Shown: positions 1-5,895 of the stretch, in pieces
Numbering within the stretch: position 1 is the stretch's first letter
Layout: each line of letters starts with the position of its first letter
Made by a program: the position numbers and the translations under genes
Notes under the pieces: generated by a model
Told to the model about the DNA's origin: nothing
What the model saw: the letters and a program-made list of their open reading frames with translations, nothing else
The model's database searches: none
Source: Sutterellaceae bacterium
GTDB lineage: Bacteria > Pseudomonadota > Gammaproteobacteria > Burkholderiales > Burkholderiaceae_F
Assembly (NCBI GenBank): GCA_030531135.1
Contig: JAUNOJ010000012.1
Span: 4,053 to 9,947, forward strand
DNA: 5,895 bases
Reading direction: 5' to 3'

Positions 1-2088
1 TACATCGAATTGCGTCCGGATCGCGCCGGCACGCACGACATCGGCGGTCCGATGGCCATCATTCAATTCTTGAGCTCCGGCAAAGAACGCATTGCGCTTC
101 CTGCTGCCATGGTGTGCGACCACTTGGTGCAGGCCAAGGTCGGTGCCCGTCAGGACTTGGCCATTGCCGATCGCAACAACGTGGAAACCTACAGCTTCTT
201 AAAGGACGTGTCTCGTCGCTACGGCTTTGACTTTTGGCCGGCCGGCGTCGGTATTTGCCATCAGGTATTCTTGGAAAACTACAACTTCCCGGGCGGCATG
301 ATGCTCGTGACCGATTCGCATACGCCGACAGCCGGCGGTATGGGCATGCTTGCCATCGGTGTGGGCGGTGCCGACTTGGTCGACGCGTTGATGGGCATGG
401 AATGGGAAGTCAAAATGCCCAAGATCATCGGTGTGAAATTGACCGGTCAACTGCACGGTTGGACTTCTGCCAAGGACGTGATTTTAAAGCTTGCCGGCAT
501 TCTTACTACCAAGGGCGGTACCAACAGCATCATCGAATTCTTCGGTCCGGGTACCGAAAGTCTGTCTTGCACGGGCAAGGCCACGATTTGCAACATGGGT
601 GCCGAAGTCGGTGCCACGACCTCCGTGTTCCCGTTTGACGAATCGATGGCTCGCTACTTGAATACGACGGGGCGCAAGGCCGTTTCCGATATGGCCAACA
701 AGGTTGCCAAAGATTTGCGCGCCGACCCCGAAGTCGTCGCCGATCCGGCCAAGTACTACGATCGCGTCATCGAAATCGATCTCGACACGTTAACGCCCTA
801 TATCAACGGCCCGTATTCGCCTGATGCTGCCATGCCCATGGCCGACGTTGCCAAGATGGTCAAGGAAAAGGGGTCTCCCGCCAACCTCGAAGTGGCTTTG
901 ATCGGTTCTTGCACCAACTCTTCTTACGAAGACATCACGCGTGCCGCTTCTGTTGCCAAGCAGGCTTTGGATCAGGGCATCAAGGTTAAGACTCCCTTGT
1001 TGGTTGTGCCGGGTTCGACCCGTATTTACAAGACGCTGGAACGCGACGGCGTTTTGGACGTGTTCAAAAAGGTCAACGCTACCGTTTTGGCCAGTGCCTG
1101 CGGTCCGTGTATCGGCCAGTGGAATCGTCAGATCGGCGATCCGTCCAAGGAAAATTCGATCATCGAATCGTTTAACCGCAACTTCAAGGGCCGCAACGAC
1201 GCCAATCCGAAGACGCATGCCTTCTTGGCTTCGCCCGAAATCGTGATGGCAATGGCCATTAACGGCGACTTGAACTTCAATCCGTTGGAAGGCGCCTTCC
1301 GTACGGCCAAGGGCACCAATTACAAGCTTGTAGCTCCCAAGGGCGAAGAATTGCCTGCCAAGGGCTTTGTGACCGGCTCCGACGGCGTGATCTATCCGGA
1401 TTACGAAAAGATCGAAATCAAGGTAAGCCCCAAGGCCGAACGCATCCAGCTCTTGAAGCCCTTTGACAAGTGGGACGGCAAGGACTTCGAAGCACTGCCC
1501 ATGTTGATCAAGGCCAAGGGCAAGTGCACGACCGACCACATCAGTCCGGGGGGCAAGTGGTTGGTGTATCGCGGCAACATCGATCGCATTTCGGATAACT
1601 TGTTGGAACGCGCAGTGGATGCCTTCACGGGTGTTTCGGGCAAGGTCTGGAACTACGAAACCAAGAGCTACGACACACCTGCCAAGGTCGCTCGCTACTA
1701 CAAGAATCACGGCGTTTACTCCGTGATCGTGGGTGACGACAACTACGGCGAAGGTTCTAGCCGCGAACACGCCGCTATGGAACCGCGTTACCTGAACGTT
1801 CGCGTGGTATTGGCCAAGAGTTTGGCTCGCATCCATGAGTCCAACCTCAAGAAGCAGGGTATTTTGGCGCTCACCTTCGTCAATCCCGCCGACTACGACC
1901 GCATTCAGGAAAAGGATCGCATTTCGGTGTTGGGCTTGAAGGACTTGGCTCCGGGTAAGACCGTGACGGTTGAACTCACGCACGCCGACGGTAAGAAGGA
2001 ACGCTTTGAAGCACAACATTCTTACAACGAAAAGCAGTTGTCGTGGTTTAAGGCCGGCAGTGCATTAAATGCCTTGCGCGAGGCCTAA
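1..2088 (+). CDS. acn: Aconitate hydratase, mitochondrial (ACO2) type, 5'-partial
   Basis: Cytoplasmic [4Fe-4S] enzyme interconverting citrate and isocitrate through cis-aconitate in the TCA cycle. The frame is open from base 1 and ends at TAA 2086-2088, giving 695 codons. Window codon n matches mature pig mitochondrial residue n+60 near the start, so about 60 codons lie upstream and a TTG at 10 is not the true start. Visible active-site residues are Asp40-His41 (CDH), His87 (CHQ), Asp105-Ser106-His107 (TDSHTP), Asn198 and Glu202 (CNMGAE). Cluster cysteines are Cys304 (GSCTNSS), Cys367 and Cys370 (ACGPC), with the family's 63-residue spacing. The NRNFxGR motif follows, and the swivelling C-terminal domain carries YRG and the catalytic Ser in GSSREHAA (Ser586). 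The match runs nearly colinear to the end (FKAGSALN). Unusually, His12 stands where Gln72 is expected. The subfamily is that of Bacteroides-type mitochondrial-like aconitase rather than E. coli AcnA or AcnB. A terminator follows, so it is probably the last gene of its transcript. Confidence 0.96.
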   Translation, partial: YIELRPDRAGTHDIGGPMAIIQFLSSGKERIALPAAMVCDHLVQAKVGARQDLAIADRNNVETYSFLKDVSRRYGFDFWPAGVGICHQVFLENYNFPGGMMLVTDSHTPTAGGMGMLAIGVGGADLVDALMGMEWEVKMPKIIGVKLTGQLHGWTSAKDVILKLAGILTTKGGTNSIIEFFGPGTESLSCTGKATICNMGAEVGATTSVFPFDESMARYLNTTGRKAVSDMANKVAKDLRADPEVVADPAKYYDRVIEIDLDTLTPYINGPYSPDAAMPMADVAKMVKEKGSPANLEVALIGSCTNSSYEDITRAASVAKQALDQGIKVKTPLLVVPGSTRIYKTLERDGVLDVFKKVNATVLASACGPCIGQWNRQIGDPSKENSIIESFNRNFKGRNDANPKTHAFLASPEIVMAMAINGDLNFNPLEGAFRTAKGTNYKLVAPKGEELPAKGFVTGSDGVIYPDYEKIEIKVSPKAERIQLLKPFDKWDGKDFEALPMLIKAKGKCTTDHISPGGKWLVYRGNIDRISDNLLERAVDAFTGVSGKVWNYETKSYDTPAKVARYYKNHGVYSVIVGDDNYGEGSSREHAAMEPRYLNVRVVLAKSLARIHESNLKKQGILALTFVNPADYDRIQEKDRISVLGLKDLAPGKTVTVELTHADGKKERFEAQHSYNEKQLSWFKAGSALNALREA

Positions 2089-2112
2089 TTCACCGGCTTT
2101 CTCCTCTGCGAT

Positions 2113-2155
2113 ACGCCGCCGAATTTCCGTATGGAGTTCGGCGGCGTTCATTTTT
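2113..2155 (+). terminator. Intrinsic terminator of the aconitase gene
   Basis: A perfect 11-bp GC-rich inverted repeat (2113-2123 with 2137-2147) encloses a 13-nt loop. The loop can extend the stem by about four more pairs including G-U wobbles, leaving a five-base tip. The 3' arm is followed by TCATTTTT (2148-2155), a short U-run. It begins 25 nt after the aconitase stop codon, the expected place and orientation for a Rho-independent terminator. There is no matching A-run on the 5' side, so it should act on the + strand only. Confidence 0.88.
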
Positions 2156-2256
2156 GTCGGACAAACGCGTCGAAGGCAGCCAAAGATATGCAGTGCGGTC
2201 AAAAGAAATGAAAAAAGATCGCCCGATTACGCTGTTTGCCTTAGGAAATTCGGCTT

Positions 2257-2285
2257 TTGACTTTGCCTCATTGGGCTAAAATCAT
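2257..2285 (+). promoter_or_regulatory. Candidate sigma-70 promoter for murA-his
   Basis: TTGACT (2257-2262) fits five of six bases of the -35 consensus. Two -10 options follow: TAAAAT at 2277-2282 (5/6, but only a 14-bp spacer) and AATCAT at 2280-2285 (4/6, with an ideal 17-bp spacer). The site lies downstream of the aconitase terminator and about 85-110 nt upstream of the murA start, where a promoter is needed. It would leave a leader of roughly 75 nt. Assigned by eye from consensus only. Confidence 0.4.
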
Positions 2286-2299
2286 TCATTCGAGCCCGT

Positions 2300-2323
2300 G
2301 CATTTCGTCGACGCGCATTTCGT
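2300..2323 (+). repeat. 9-bp direct repeat in the murA leader
   Basis: GCATTTCGT occurs at 2300-2308 and again at 2315-2323, 15 bp apart start to start, between the candidate promoter and murA. The second copy overlaps a weak imperfect hairpin (2310-2328, seven pairs including two G-U). It could be a tandem binding half-site or chance; no known operator was recognised. Confidence 0.4.
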
Positions 2324-2368
2324 GTGTCGCAAACGGGTAGGAACGAACAAAAACAGATATCGACACCC

Positions 2369-3622
2369 ATGCAGAAACTGAAAATTATCGGCGGCAAACG
2401 TCTTGTCGGACAGGTGAGAGCCTCGGGCGCCAAAAATGCCGCGCTCCCCATCATTGCTTGCGCACTCTTAACGGGCGATGAGGTGACGTTACATAACGTC
2501 CCGGACTTGGCCGACGTGCGTACGATGGCACGTTTGTTGCAAGGCATGGGTGTGAAGTTCGAGCGCTTGGATGCGGGCACCGTCAAAATTCATGCCGACA
2601 ACGTCACAAGCACCGAAGCGCCCTATGAGCTTGTTAAAACGATGCGTGCTTCCGTTCTGGTTTTGGGGCCGTTGGTGACGCGCTTCGGATGTGCCCGCGT
2701 GTCGTTGCCCGGGGGGTGTTCCATCGGTGCGCGCCCCGTGGATCAGCACATCAAGGCATTAAAGGCCATGGGCGCCGAAGTCGAAATCGAACACGGCTAT
2801 ATGAATGCCAAGGTCGACAAGTTAAAGGGCGCACGTATCGTGACCGATATGGTGACGGTTACGGGCACCGAAAATATTATGATGGCTGCGGCCTTGGCCG
2901 ACGGTGTCACTGTGATTGAAAACGCTGCTCGCGAACCCGAAGTGGTGGATTTGGCCGATTGCTTAAATGCCATGGGCGCCAAAGTGCAAGGCGCCGGCAC
3001 GCCTCAGATCGTGATCGAAGGCGTTAAACAATTGCATGGTTGCGAACATTCTGTGATTGCCGATCGAATCGAAACGGGTACGTTCCTGTGTGCAGCAATG
3101 GCCACGCAGGGCGATGTGACCGTCACGCACGCGGCACCCCATACGTTGGAAGCCGTGATCGGCAAGTTGCGTGAAGCCGGTGCGACGGTTGAAACGGGTG
3201 AGGATTGGATTCGCGTTCAGATGAACGAGCGTCCCAAGGCGGTGGATATTCGTACCGTTCCGCATCCGGGGTTCCCGACCGACATGCAGGCGCAGTTGAT
3301 GGCCGTCGATGCCGTGAGTATGGGAACGGGGCGCATTGTGGAAACGATTTTTGAAAACCGCTTCATGCATGTGCCGGAGCTGCAGCGCATGGGCGCCGAC
3401 ATTCATGTCGACGGTCATACTGCCGTGGTGCAGGGCGTGGAAAAGCTCGAAGGCGCCGACGTGATGGCAACCGATTTGCGCGCATCGGCCTGCTTGGTGA
3501 TTGCCGCACTGGCGGCGCAAGGACAAACCGTGATCGATCGCATTTATCACTTGGATCGCGGGTATGAACACATTGAAGAAAAGCTCTCGGCACTTGGAGC
3601 CGACATCGAACGCATTAGCTAG
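2369..3622 (+). CDS. murA: UDP-N-acetylglucosamine 1-carboxyvinyltransferase (MurA)
   Basis: Cytoplasmic enzyme transferring enolpyruvyl from PEP to UDP-GlcNAc, the first committed step of peptidoglycan synthesis and the fosfomycin target. It has 417 residues against 419 in E. coli, with the inside-out alpha/beta barrel EPSP-synthase-type fold. Visible key residues are Lys22-Asn23 (SGAKNAA), catalytic Cys117 in [11 protein letters not shown] (Cys115 in E. coli), Asp305 in FPTDMQAQ, the MATDLRAS motif, and Arg397 in DRGYE. The Cys, rather than the Asp of intrinsically resistant MurA, predicts fosfomycin sensitivity of the enzyme. ATG 2369 was chosen because MQKLKIIGG aligns with family N-termini. 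A GTG at 2324 would add 15 unrelated residues. No good Shine-Dalgarno precedes ATG 2369; the nearest AGGA (2339-2342) is 26 nt away. hisG follows after 38 nt without a terminator, so the two are probably co-transcribed. Function is very secure and the start fairly so. Confidence 0.97.
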   Translation: MQKLKIIGGKRLVGQVRASGAKNAALPIIACALLTGDEVTLHNVPDLADVRTMARLLQGMGVKFERLDAGTVKIHADNVTSTEAPYELVKTMRASVLVLGPLVTRFGCARVSLPGGCSIGARPVDQHIKALKAMGAEVEIEHGYMNAKVDKLKGARIVTDMVTVTGTENIMMAAALADGVTVIENAAREPEVVDLADCLNAMGAKVQGAGTPQIVIEGVKQLHGCEHSVIADRIETGTFLCAAMATQGDVTVTHAAPHTLEAVIGKLREAGATVETGEDWIRVQMNERPKAVDIRTVPHPGFPTDMQAQLMAVDAVSMGTGRIVETIFENRFMHVPELQRMGADIHVDGHTAVVQGVEKLEGADVMATDLRASACLVIAALAAQGQTVIDRIYHLDRGYEHIEEKLSALGADIERIS

Positions 3623-3649
3623 TGCATTTTTGAAAAACAAGACAAAAAC

Positions 3650-3655
3650 AGGGAG
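3650..3655 (+). promoter_or_regulatory. Ribosome binding site deciding the hisG GTG start
   Basis: AGGGAG lies 5 nt upstream of GTG 3661. The GTG codon is immediately followed by the conserved HisG N-terminus (ITLALSKGR), so the site supports a non-ATG start. Confidence 0.8.
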
Positions 3656-3660
3656 TTAAA

Positions 3661-4320
3661 GTGATTACATTGGCGCTTTCCAAGGGGCGAATTTTCGATG
3701 AGCTGCTTCCCTTTTTGGCGGCAGCCGATATCGTGCCTTTGGAAAATCCGGAAGATTCCAGAAAGTTGATGATCGGCACCAACCGCGACGATTTGCGAAT
3801 CGTTGTGTTGCGAGCCACCGACGTACCCACCTACGTACAGTACGGTGCGGCCGATATGGGTGTGACCGGTTGGGACACCCTTTACGAGCATGGCGGCAAC
3901 GGGTTGTATGTGCCGGTCGATTTGCAGATTGCGCGCTGCCGTATGTGTGTGGCAGCGCCCAAGGACTTTGACTGGGAAGCCAATGTCAGACGCGGCGCAC
4001 GCTTGAGAATCGCTACCAAATACTTGAAGTGGTCGCGCGACTATTTTGCCCGCGAAGGCGTACACGTGGATCTCATTAAGCTCTACGGCTCGATGGAGTT
4101 GGCGCCGATTGCGGGGTTGGCCGATGCTATCGTCGACTTGGTTTCGACCGGTGCAACGCTCAAAGCCAACAATATGGTGGAACTGAAAACCATCGCACCG
4201 ATCTCTTCTCGCTTAATCGTCAATCAGGGCGCGATGAAGTTAAAGCGCGCTCAGCTCTTGCCCATCATCAACACCATTCGTCAGGCGGTGGAAGAAAAGG
4301 CAAAAGCACAGAGCAAATAA
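3661..4320 (+). CDS. hisG: ATP phosphoribosyltransferase, short form (HisG-S catalytic subunit)
   Basis: Catalyses the first step of histidine synthesis, ATP plus PRPP to phosphoribosyl-ATP, in the cytoplasm. It is 219 residues long and ends soon after the catalytic domain, so it lacks the C-terminal ACT-like regulatory domain of the roughly 300-residue long form. Known short HisG proteins work with the HisRS-like regulatory partner HisZ, which is not in this window. Visible motifs are LALSKGR (4-10), [18 protein letters not shown] near residues 58-75, and the family signature ending in the PRPP loop DLVSTGATL (159-167), preceded by [13 protein letters not shown]. The start is GTG with a good Shine-Dalgarno 5 nt upstream. 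It sits 38 nt after murA and 45 nt before hisD, consistent with one operon. There is no His-rich leader peptide upstream, so classical his attenuation is not evident here; feedback through HisZ is the likely control (inference). Confidence 0.96.
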   Translation: MITLALSKGRIFDELLPFLAAADIVPLENPEDSRKLMIGTNRDDLRIVVLRATDVPTYVQYGAADMGVTGWDTLYEHGGNGLYVPVDLQIARCRMCVAAPKDFDWEANVRRGARLRIATKYLKWSRDYFAREGVHVDLIKLYGSMELAPIAGLADAIVDLVSTGATLKANNMVELKTIAPISSRLIVNQGAMKLKRAQLLPIINTIRQAVEEKAKAQSK

Positions 4321-4353
4321 GAGCAAGATTTTTAATTTTTGAGAAAAAACTTT

Positions 4354-4357
4354 AGGA
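4354..4357 (+). promoter_or_regulatory. Ribosome binding site deciding the hisD start
   Basis: AGGA sits 8 nt upstream of ATG 4366. This favours ATG 4366 over the in-frame TTG at 4339, which would add nine residues not expected in HisD and has no Shine-Dalgarno of its own. Confidence 0.7.
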
Positions 4358-4365
4358 AAACCAAA

Positions 4366-5667
4366 ATGAAAATTCGTCGTTTGTCGACTACCGATGTCGA
4401 CTTCCAATCCAAATTCAGCGAACTCGTGGCAGTAGACGCCAGCGTCGATCCCGAAATCACGCGTCGTGCAGAAGCCATTGTGGACGACGTGCGCGCACGA
4501 GGCGACGCCGCCGTTTTGGAATACACGGCTCGCTTCGATCGCTTGCCTGCCGAAAAAATGACCGATTTGGTCGTGACGGCAGAAGAAATGAAGGCTGCAT
4601 TGGACGGATTGCCCGAGGATCAGCGTGCCGCTTTGGTCGAAGCAGCTCAACGCATTCGCGAATTCCACGAAAAGGAATTGGGCGAAAGCTTCACGATGAT
4701 CGATGCCTTCGGCAGCAAACTCGGTCAGCGCGTGACGGCTGTGGATTCCGTCGGTCTTTATGTTCCGGGCGGCAAAGCTGCCTATCCGAGTTCTGTTTTG
4801 ATGAACGCCATGCCCGCACGCGTGGCCGGCGTCAAGCGTATCGAAATGGTGGTGCCGACGCCGGGCGGCGAAAAGAATCAGTTGGTCTTGGCAGCTGCCA
4901 GTTTGGCAGGTGTGACCCGTGCCTTTACGATCGGCGGCGCTCAGGCTGTTGCCGCATTGGCCTACGGCACGGAAACGATTCCTGCCGTTGACAAGATTGT
5001 CGGGCCGGGTAACGCTTACGTAGCTGCCGCCAAGCGCAAGGTCTTCGGTCGCGTGGGCATCGACATGATTGCCGGCCCCTCCGAAATTTTGGTCATTTGC
5101 GACGGCAAGACCGATCCCGATTGGATCGCGATGGATCTGTTCAGTCAGGCCGAACACGACGAATTGGCTCAGGCCGTGTTGTTGACGCCGGACGCCGAAT
5201 TTGCCGACAAGGTCGAAGCTTCCATGCGTCGTCAGGTTCTGGAAATGCCGCGTAAGGCCATCATTGAGAAGTCTTTGGAAAATCGCGGCGCCATTATCGT
5301 GACACGCGACTTGACCGAGGCTTGCAAGATTGCCGATACGATCGCTCCCGAACACTTGGAAATGAGCACCGACGAACCTGAAAAGTGGGCCGAGTTGATT
5401 CACCATGCCGGCGCCATCTTCTTGGGTCGCTTTTCTTGCGAAGCTTTGGGCGACTATTGCGCCGGTCCCAACCACGTGTTGCCCACGAGCCGTACGGCAC
5501 GTTTCTCTTCTCCCTTGGGCGTGTACGACTTCCAGAAGCGCACCAGCATGATTCACGTGTCCGATTCCGGCGTTCAGCACTTGGCACCGGTGGCCGCTTG
5601 CTTGGCCATGGGCGAATCGCTTCAGTCGCATGCTCAAAGCGCACGCTATCGTATCAAGAACAAGTAA
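4366..5667 (+). CDS. hisD: Histidinol dehydrogenase
   Basis: Zinc-dependent, NAD-linked enzyme oxidising L-histidinol to L-histidine in two steps, the end of the pathway. It has 433 residues against 434 in E. coli, so it is full length. Visible residues and their E. coli counterparts: zinc ligands Gln261 and His264 (SQAEHDE; Gln259, His262), Asp363 ([12 protein letters not shown]; Asp360) and His422 (His419); catalytic Glu329-His330 (APEHLE; Glu326-His327). The NAD-region motifs GGAQAVAAL (190-198) and GPGN (213-216) and the family signature [10 protein letters not shown] (232-241) are intact. Start at ATG 4366 is supported by AGGA 8 nt upstream and by KIRRLST matching family N-termini. It lies 45 nt after hisG and 22 nt before hisB, with no hisC between. 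No oddities in the active site. A 515-codon open frame on the opposite strand is a codon-usage shadow. Confidence 0.97.
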   Translation: MKIRRLSTTDVDFQSKFSELVAVDASVDPEITRRAEAIVDDVRARGDAAVLEYTARFDRLPAEKMTDLVVTAEEMKAALDGLPEDQRAALVEAAQRIREFHEKELGESFTMIDAFGSKLGQRVTAVDSVGLYVPGGKAAYPSSVLMNAMPARVAGVKRIEMVVPTPGGEKNQLVLAAASLAGVTRAFTIGGAQAVAALAYGTETIPAVDKIVGPGNAYVAAAKRKVFGRVGIDMIAGPSEILVICDGKTDPDWIAMDLFSQAEHDELAQAVLLTPDAEFADKVEASMRRQVLEMPRKAIIEKSLENRGAIIVTRDLTEACKIADTIAPEHLEMSTDEPEKWAELIHHAGAIFLGRFSCEALGDYCAGPNHVLPTSRTARFSSPLGVYDFQKRTSMIHVSDSGVQHLAPVAACLAMGESLQSHAQSARYRIKNK

Positions 5668-5675
5668 TTCAAACC

Positions 5676-5681
5676 AAGGAG
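5676..5681 (+). promoter_or_regulatory. Ribosome binding site of hisB
   Basis: AAGGAG lies 8 nt upstream of ATG 5690 in the short hisD-hisB gap, the strongest Shine-Dalgarno match in the window. Confidence 0.8.
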
Positions 5682-5689
5682 TCGTACGC

Positions 5690-5895
5690 ATGCGGACTGC
5701 GCAAGTAAAACGCGTGACGAAAGAAACCGATATCGAAGTTCGAGTCGATTTGGACGGCACCGGTGTCGCCCAAATCGACACCGGCATCGGCTTTTTCGAT
5801 CATATGCTCGATCAGATTGCCCGCCACGGCTTAGTGGATCTGAAAATCGTTTGTAAGGGCGACACCTATATCGACGGCCACCACTCGGTCGAAGA
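5690..5895 (+). CDS. hisB: Imidazoleglycerol-phosphate dehydratase, 3'-partial
   Basis: Mn-dependent enzyme dehydrating imidazoleglycerol phosphate to imidazole-acetol phosphate in histidine synthesis. Only the first 68 codons plus two bases are present; the family is about 195 residues when monofunctional. The start [17 protein letters not shown] directly begins the IGPD domain, so there is no N-terminal histidinol-phosphatase domain as in the E. coli bifunctional HisB. A separate histidinol phosphatase is therefore needed elsewhere. Visible metal and active-site motifs are FDHMLDQ (His38), ARHG (His46) and the first HHxxE motif in IDGHHSVE (His64, His65, Glu68). The residue before HH is Gly where many homologues have Asp; this site varies (Asp or Ala in other families), so I give it little weight. 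ATG is supported by AAGGAG 8 nt upstream. The gene follows hisD by 22 nt, where hisC stands in many betaproteobacteria. The early coding sequence contains two overlapping inverted repeats (annotated separately). Confidence 0.95.
   Translation, partial: MRTAQVKRVTKETDIEVRVDLDGTGVAQIDTGIGFFDHMLDQIARHGLVDLKIVCKGDTYIDGHHSVE
5744..5779 (+). repeat. Long hairpin within the hisB coding start
   Basis: A perfect 10-bp inverted repeat (5744-5753 with 5770-5779) continues, after one A-C mismatch, into five further pairs (one G-U) closed by a CCGG tetraloop. The whole 36-nt segment can thus fold as one rod. It covers hisB codons 19-30. Folding would compete with the overlapping hairpin at 5760-5784. Functional meaning is unknown. 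Confidence 0.6.
5760..5796 (+). repeat. Terminator-like alternative hairpin within hisB
   Basis: A perfect 9-bp GC-rich inverted repeat (5760-5768 with 5776-5784) has a 7-nt loop, CCCAAAT. A run of five T (5792-5796) follows after a 7-nt gap. The gap and short T-run make it a weak intrinsic terminator at best. It shares bases with the hairpin at 5744-5779, so only one can form at a time. Confidence 0.4.

Noticed and set aside
790..2019. 409-codon open frame on the minus strand within the aconitase gene
   Set aside because: Same codon-aligned shadow effect; no domain recognised and full overlap with a conserved enzyme gene.
2208..2279. Possible 23-residue peptide (starts MKKDRPITLF) between aconitase and murA
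   Set aside because: No convincing ribosome binding site, it overlaps the candidate promoter, and it contains no His or other residue run that would suggest an attenuator leader.
2324..2368. GTG 2324 as an N-terminal extension of murA
   Set aside because: The 15 extra residues ([15 protein letters not shown]) do not match MurA N-termini, and no ribosome binding site precedes the GTG.
2154..2412. TTGTCGGACA repeated at 2154-2163 and 2403-2412
   Set aside because: The second copy is ordinary murA coding sequence (LVGQ), and a 10-base match at this distance is not convincing as a functional repeat.
2963..3640. 225-codon open frame on the minus strand over murA
   Set aside because: Shadow of murA with no recognisable family features.
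3623..3660. TTTTTGAAAAA palindrome after murA as a terminator
   Set aside because: A-T pairs only with a one-base centre, so it cannot form a stable RNA hairpin.
4321..4365. AT-rich inverted repeat (TTTTT GAG AAAAA) in the hisG-hisD gap as a terminator
   Set aside because: The stem is only five A-T pairs without any G-C, too weak to terminate; hisD follows directly with its own ribosome binding site.
4240..5787. 515-codon open frame on the minus strand across hisD
   Set aside because: It is codon-aligned with hisG and hisD, so it stays open simply because those genes almost never use TTA, CTA or TCA. The protein reads as low-information His/Gly/Arg-rich sequence without a recognisable domain, and the + strand genes are certain.

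Overview
The window looks like a chromosomal core-metabolism region from a betaproteobacterium, most plausibly a gut-type Burkholderiales member such as a Sutterellaceae relative. This is inference. It rests on a murA gene followed directly by histidine biosynthesis genes on the same strand (a typical betaproteobacterial arrangement), a short-form HisG, and a HisB N-terminus that reads like betaproteobacterial IGP dehydratases. All genes are on the + strand and the region is densely coding. I see no mobile element, CRISPR array, tRNA or rRNA.

Layout. 1-2088: the 3' 92% or so of an aconitase gene of the mitochondrial (ACO2) type, with its 5' end outside the window. 2113-2155: a strong intrinsic terminator closing that gene. 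2156-2368: a non-coding stretch with a candidate promoter and a 9-bp direct repeat. 2369-3622: murA, complete. 3661-4320: hisG (short form, GTG start). 4366-5667: hisD. 5690-5895: the first 68 codons of hisB, cut by the window end. Gaps inside the murA-hisG-hisD-hisB run are 38, 45 and 22 nt, none with a convincing terminator, so these four genes probably form one transcription unit.

Functionally, aconitase interconverts citrate and isocitrate in the TCA cycle. MurA commits UDP-GlcNAc to peptidoglycan. HisG, HisD and HisB catalyse the first, last and IGP-dehydratase steps of histidine synthesis.

I did not find a wholly new system. The points most worth a second look are: a His in place of the active-site Gln72 of an otherwise textbook mitochondrial-type aconitase; a pair of mutually exclusive hairpins in the start of hisB, one followed by a T-run; the absence of hisC between hisD and hisB; and an unusually TTG-dominated leucine codon usage, which also explains the very long antisense open frames.
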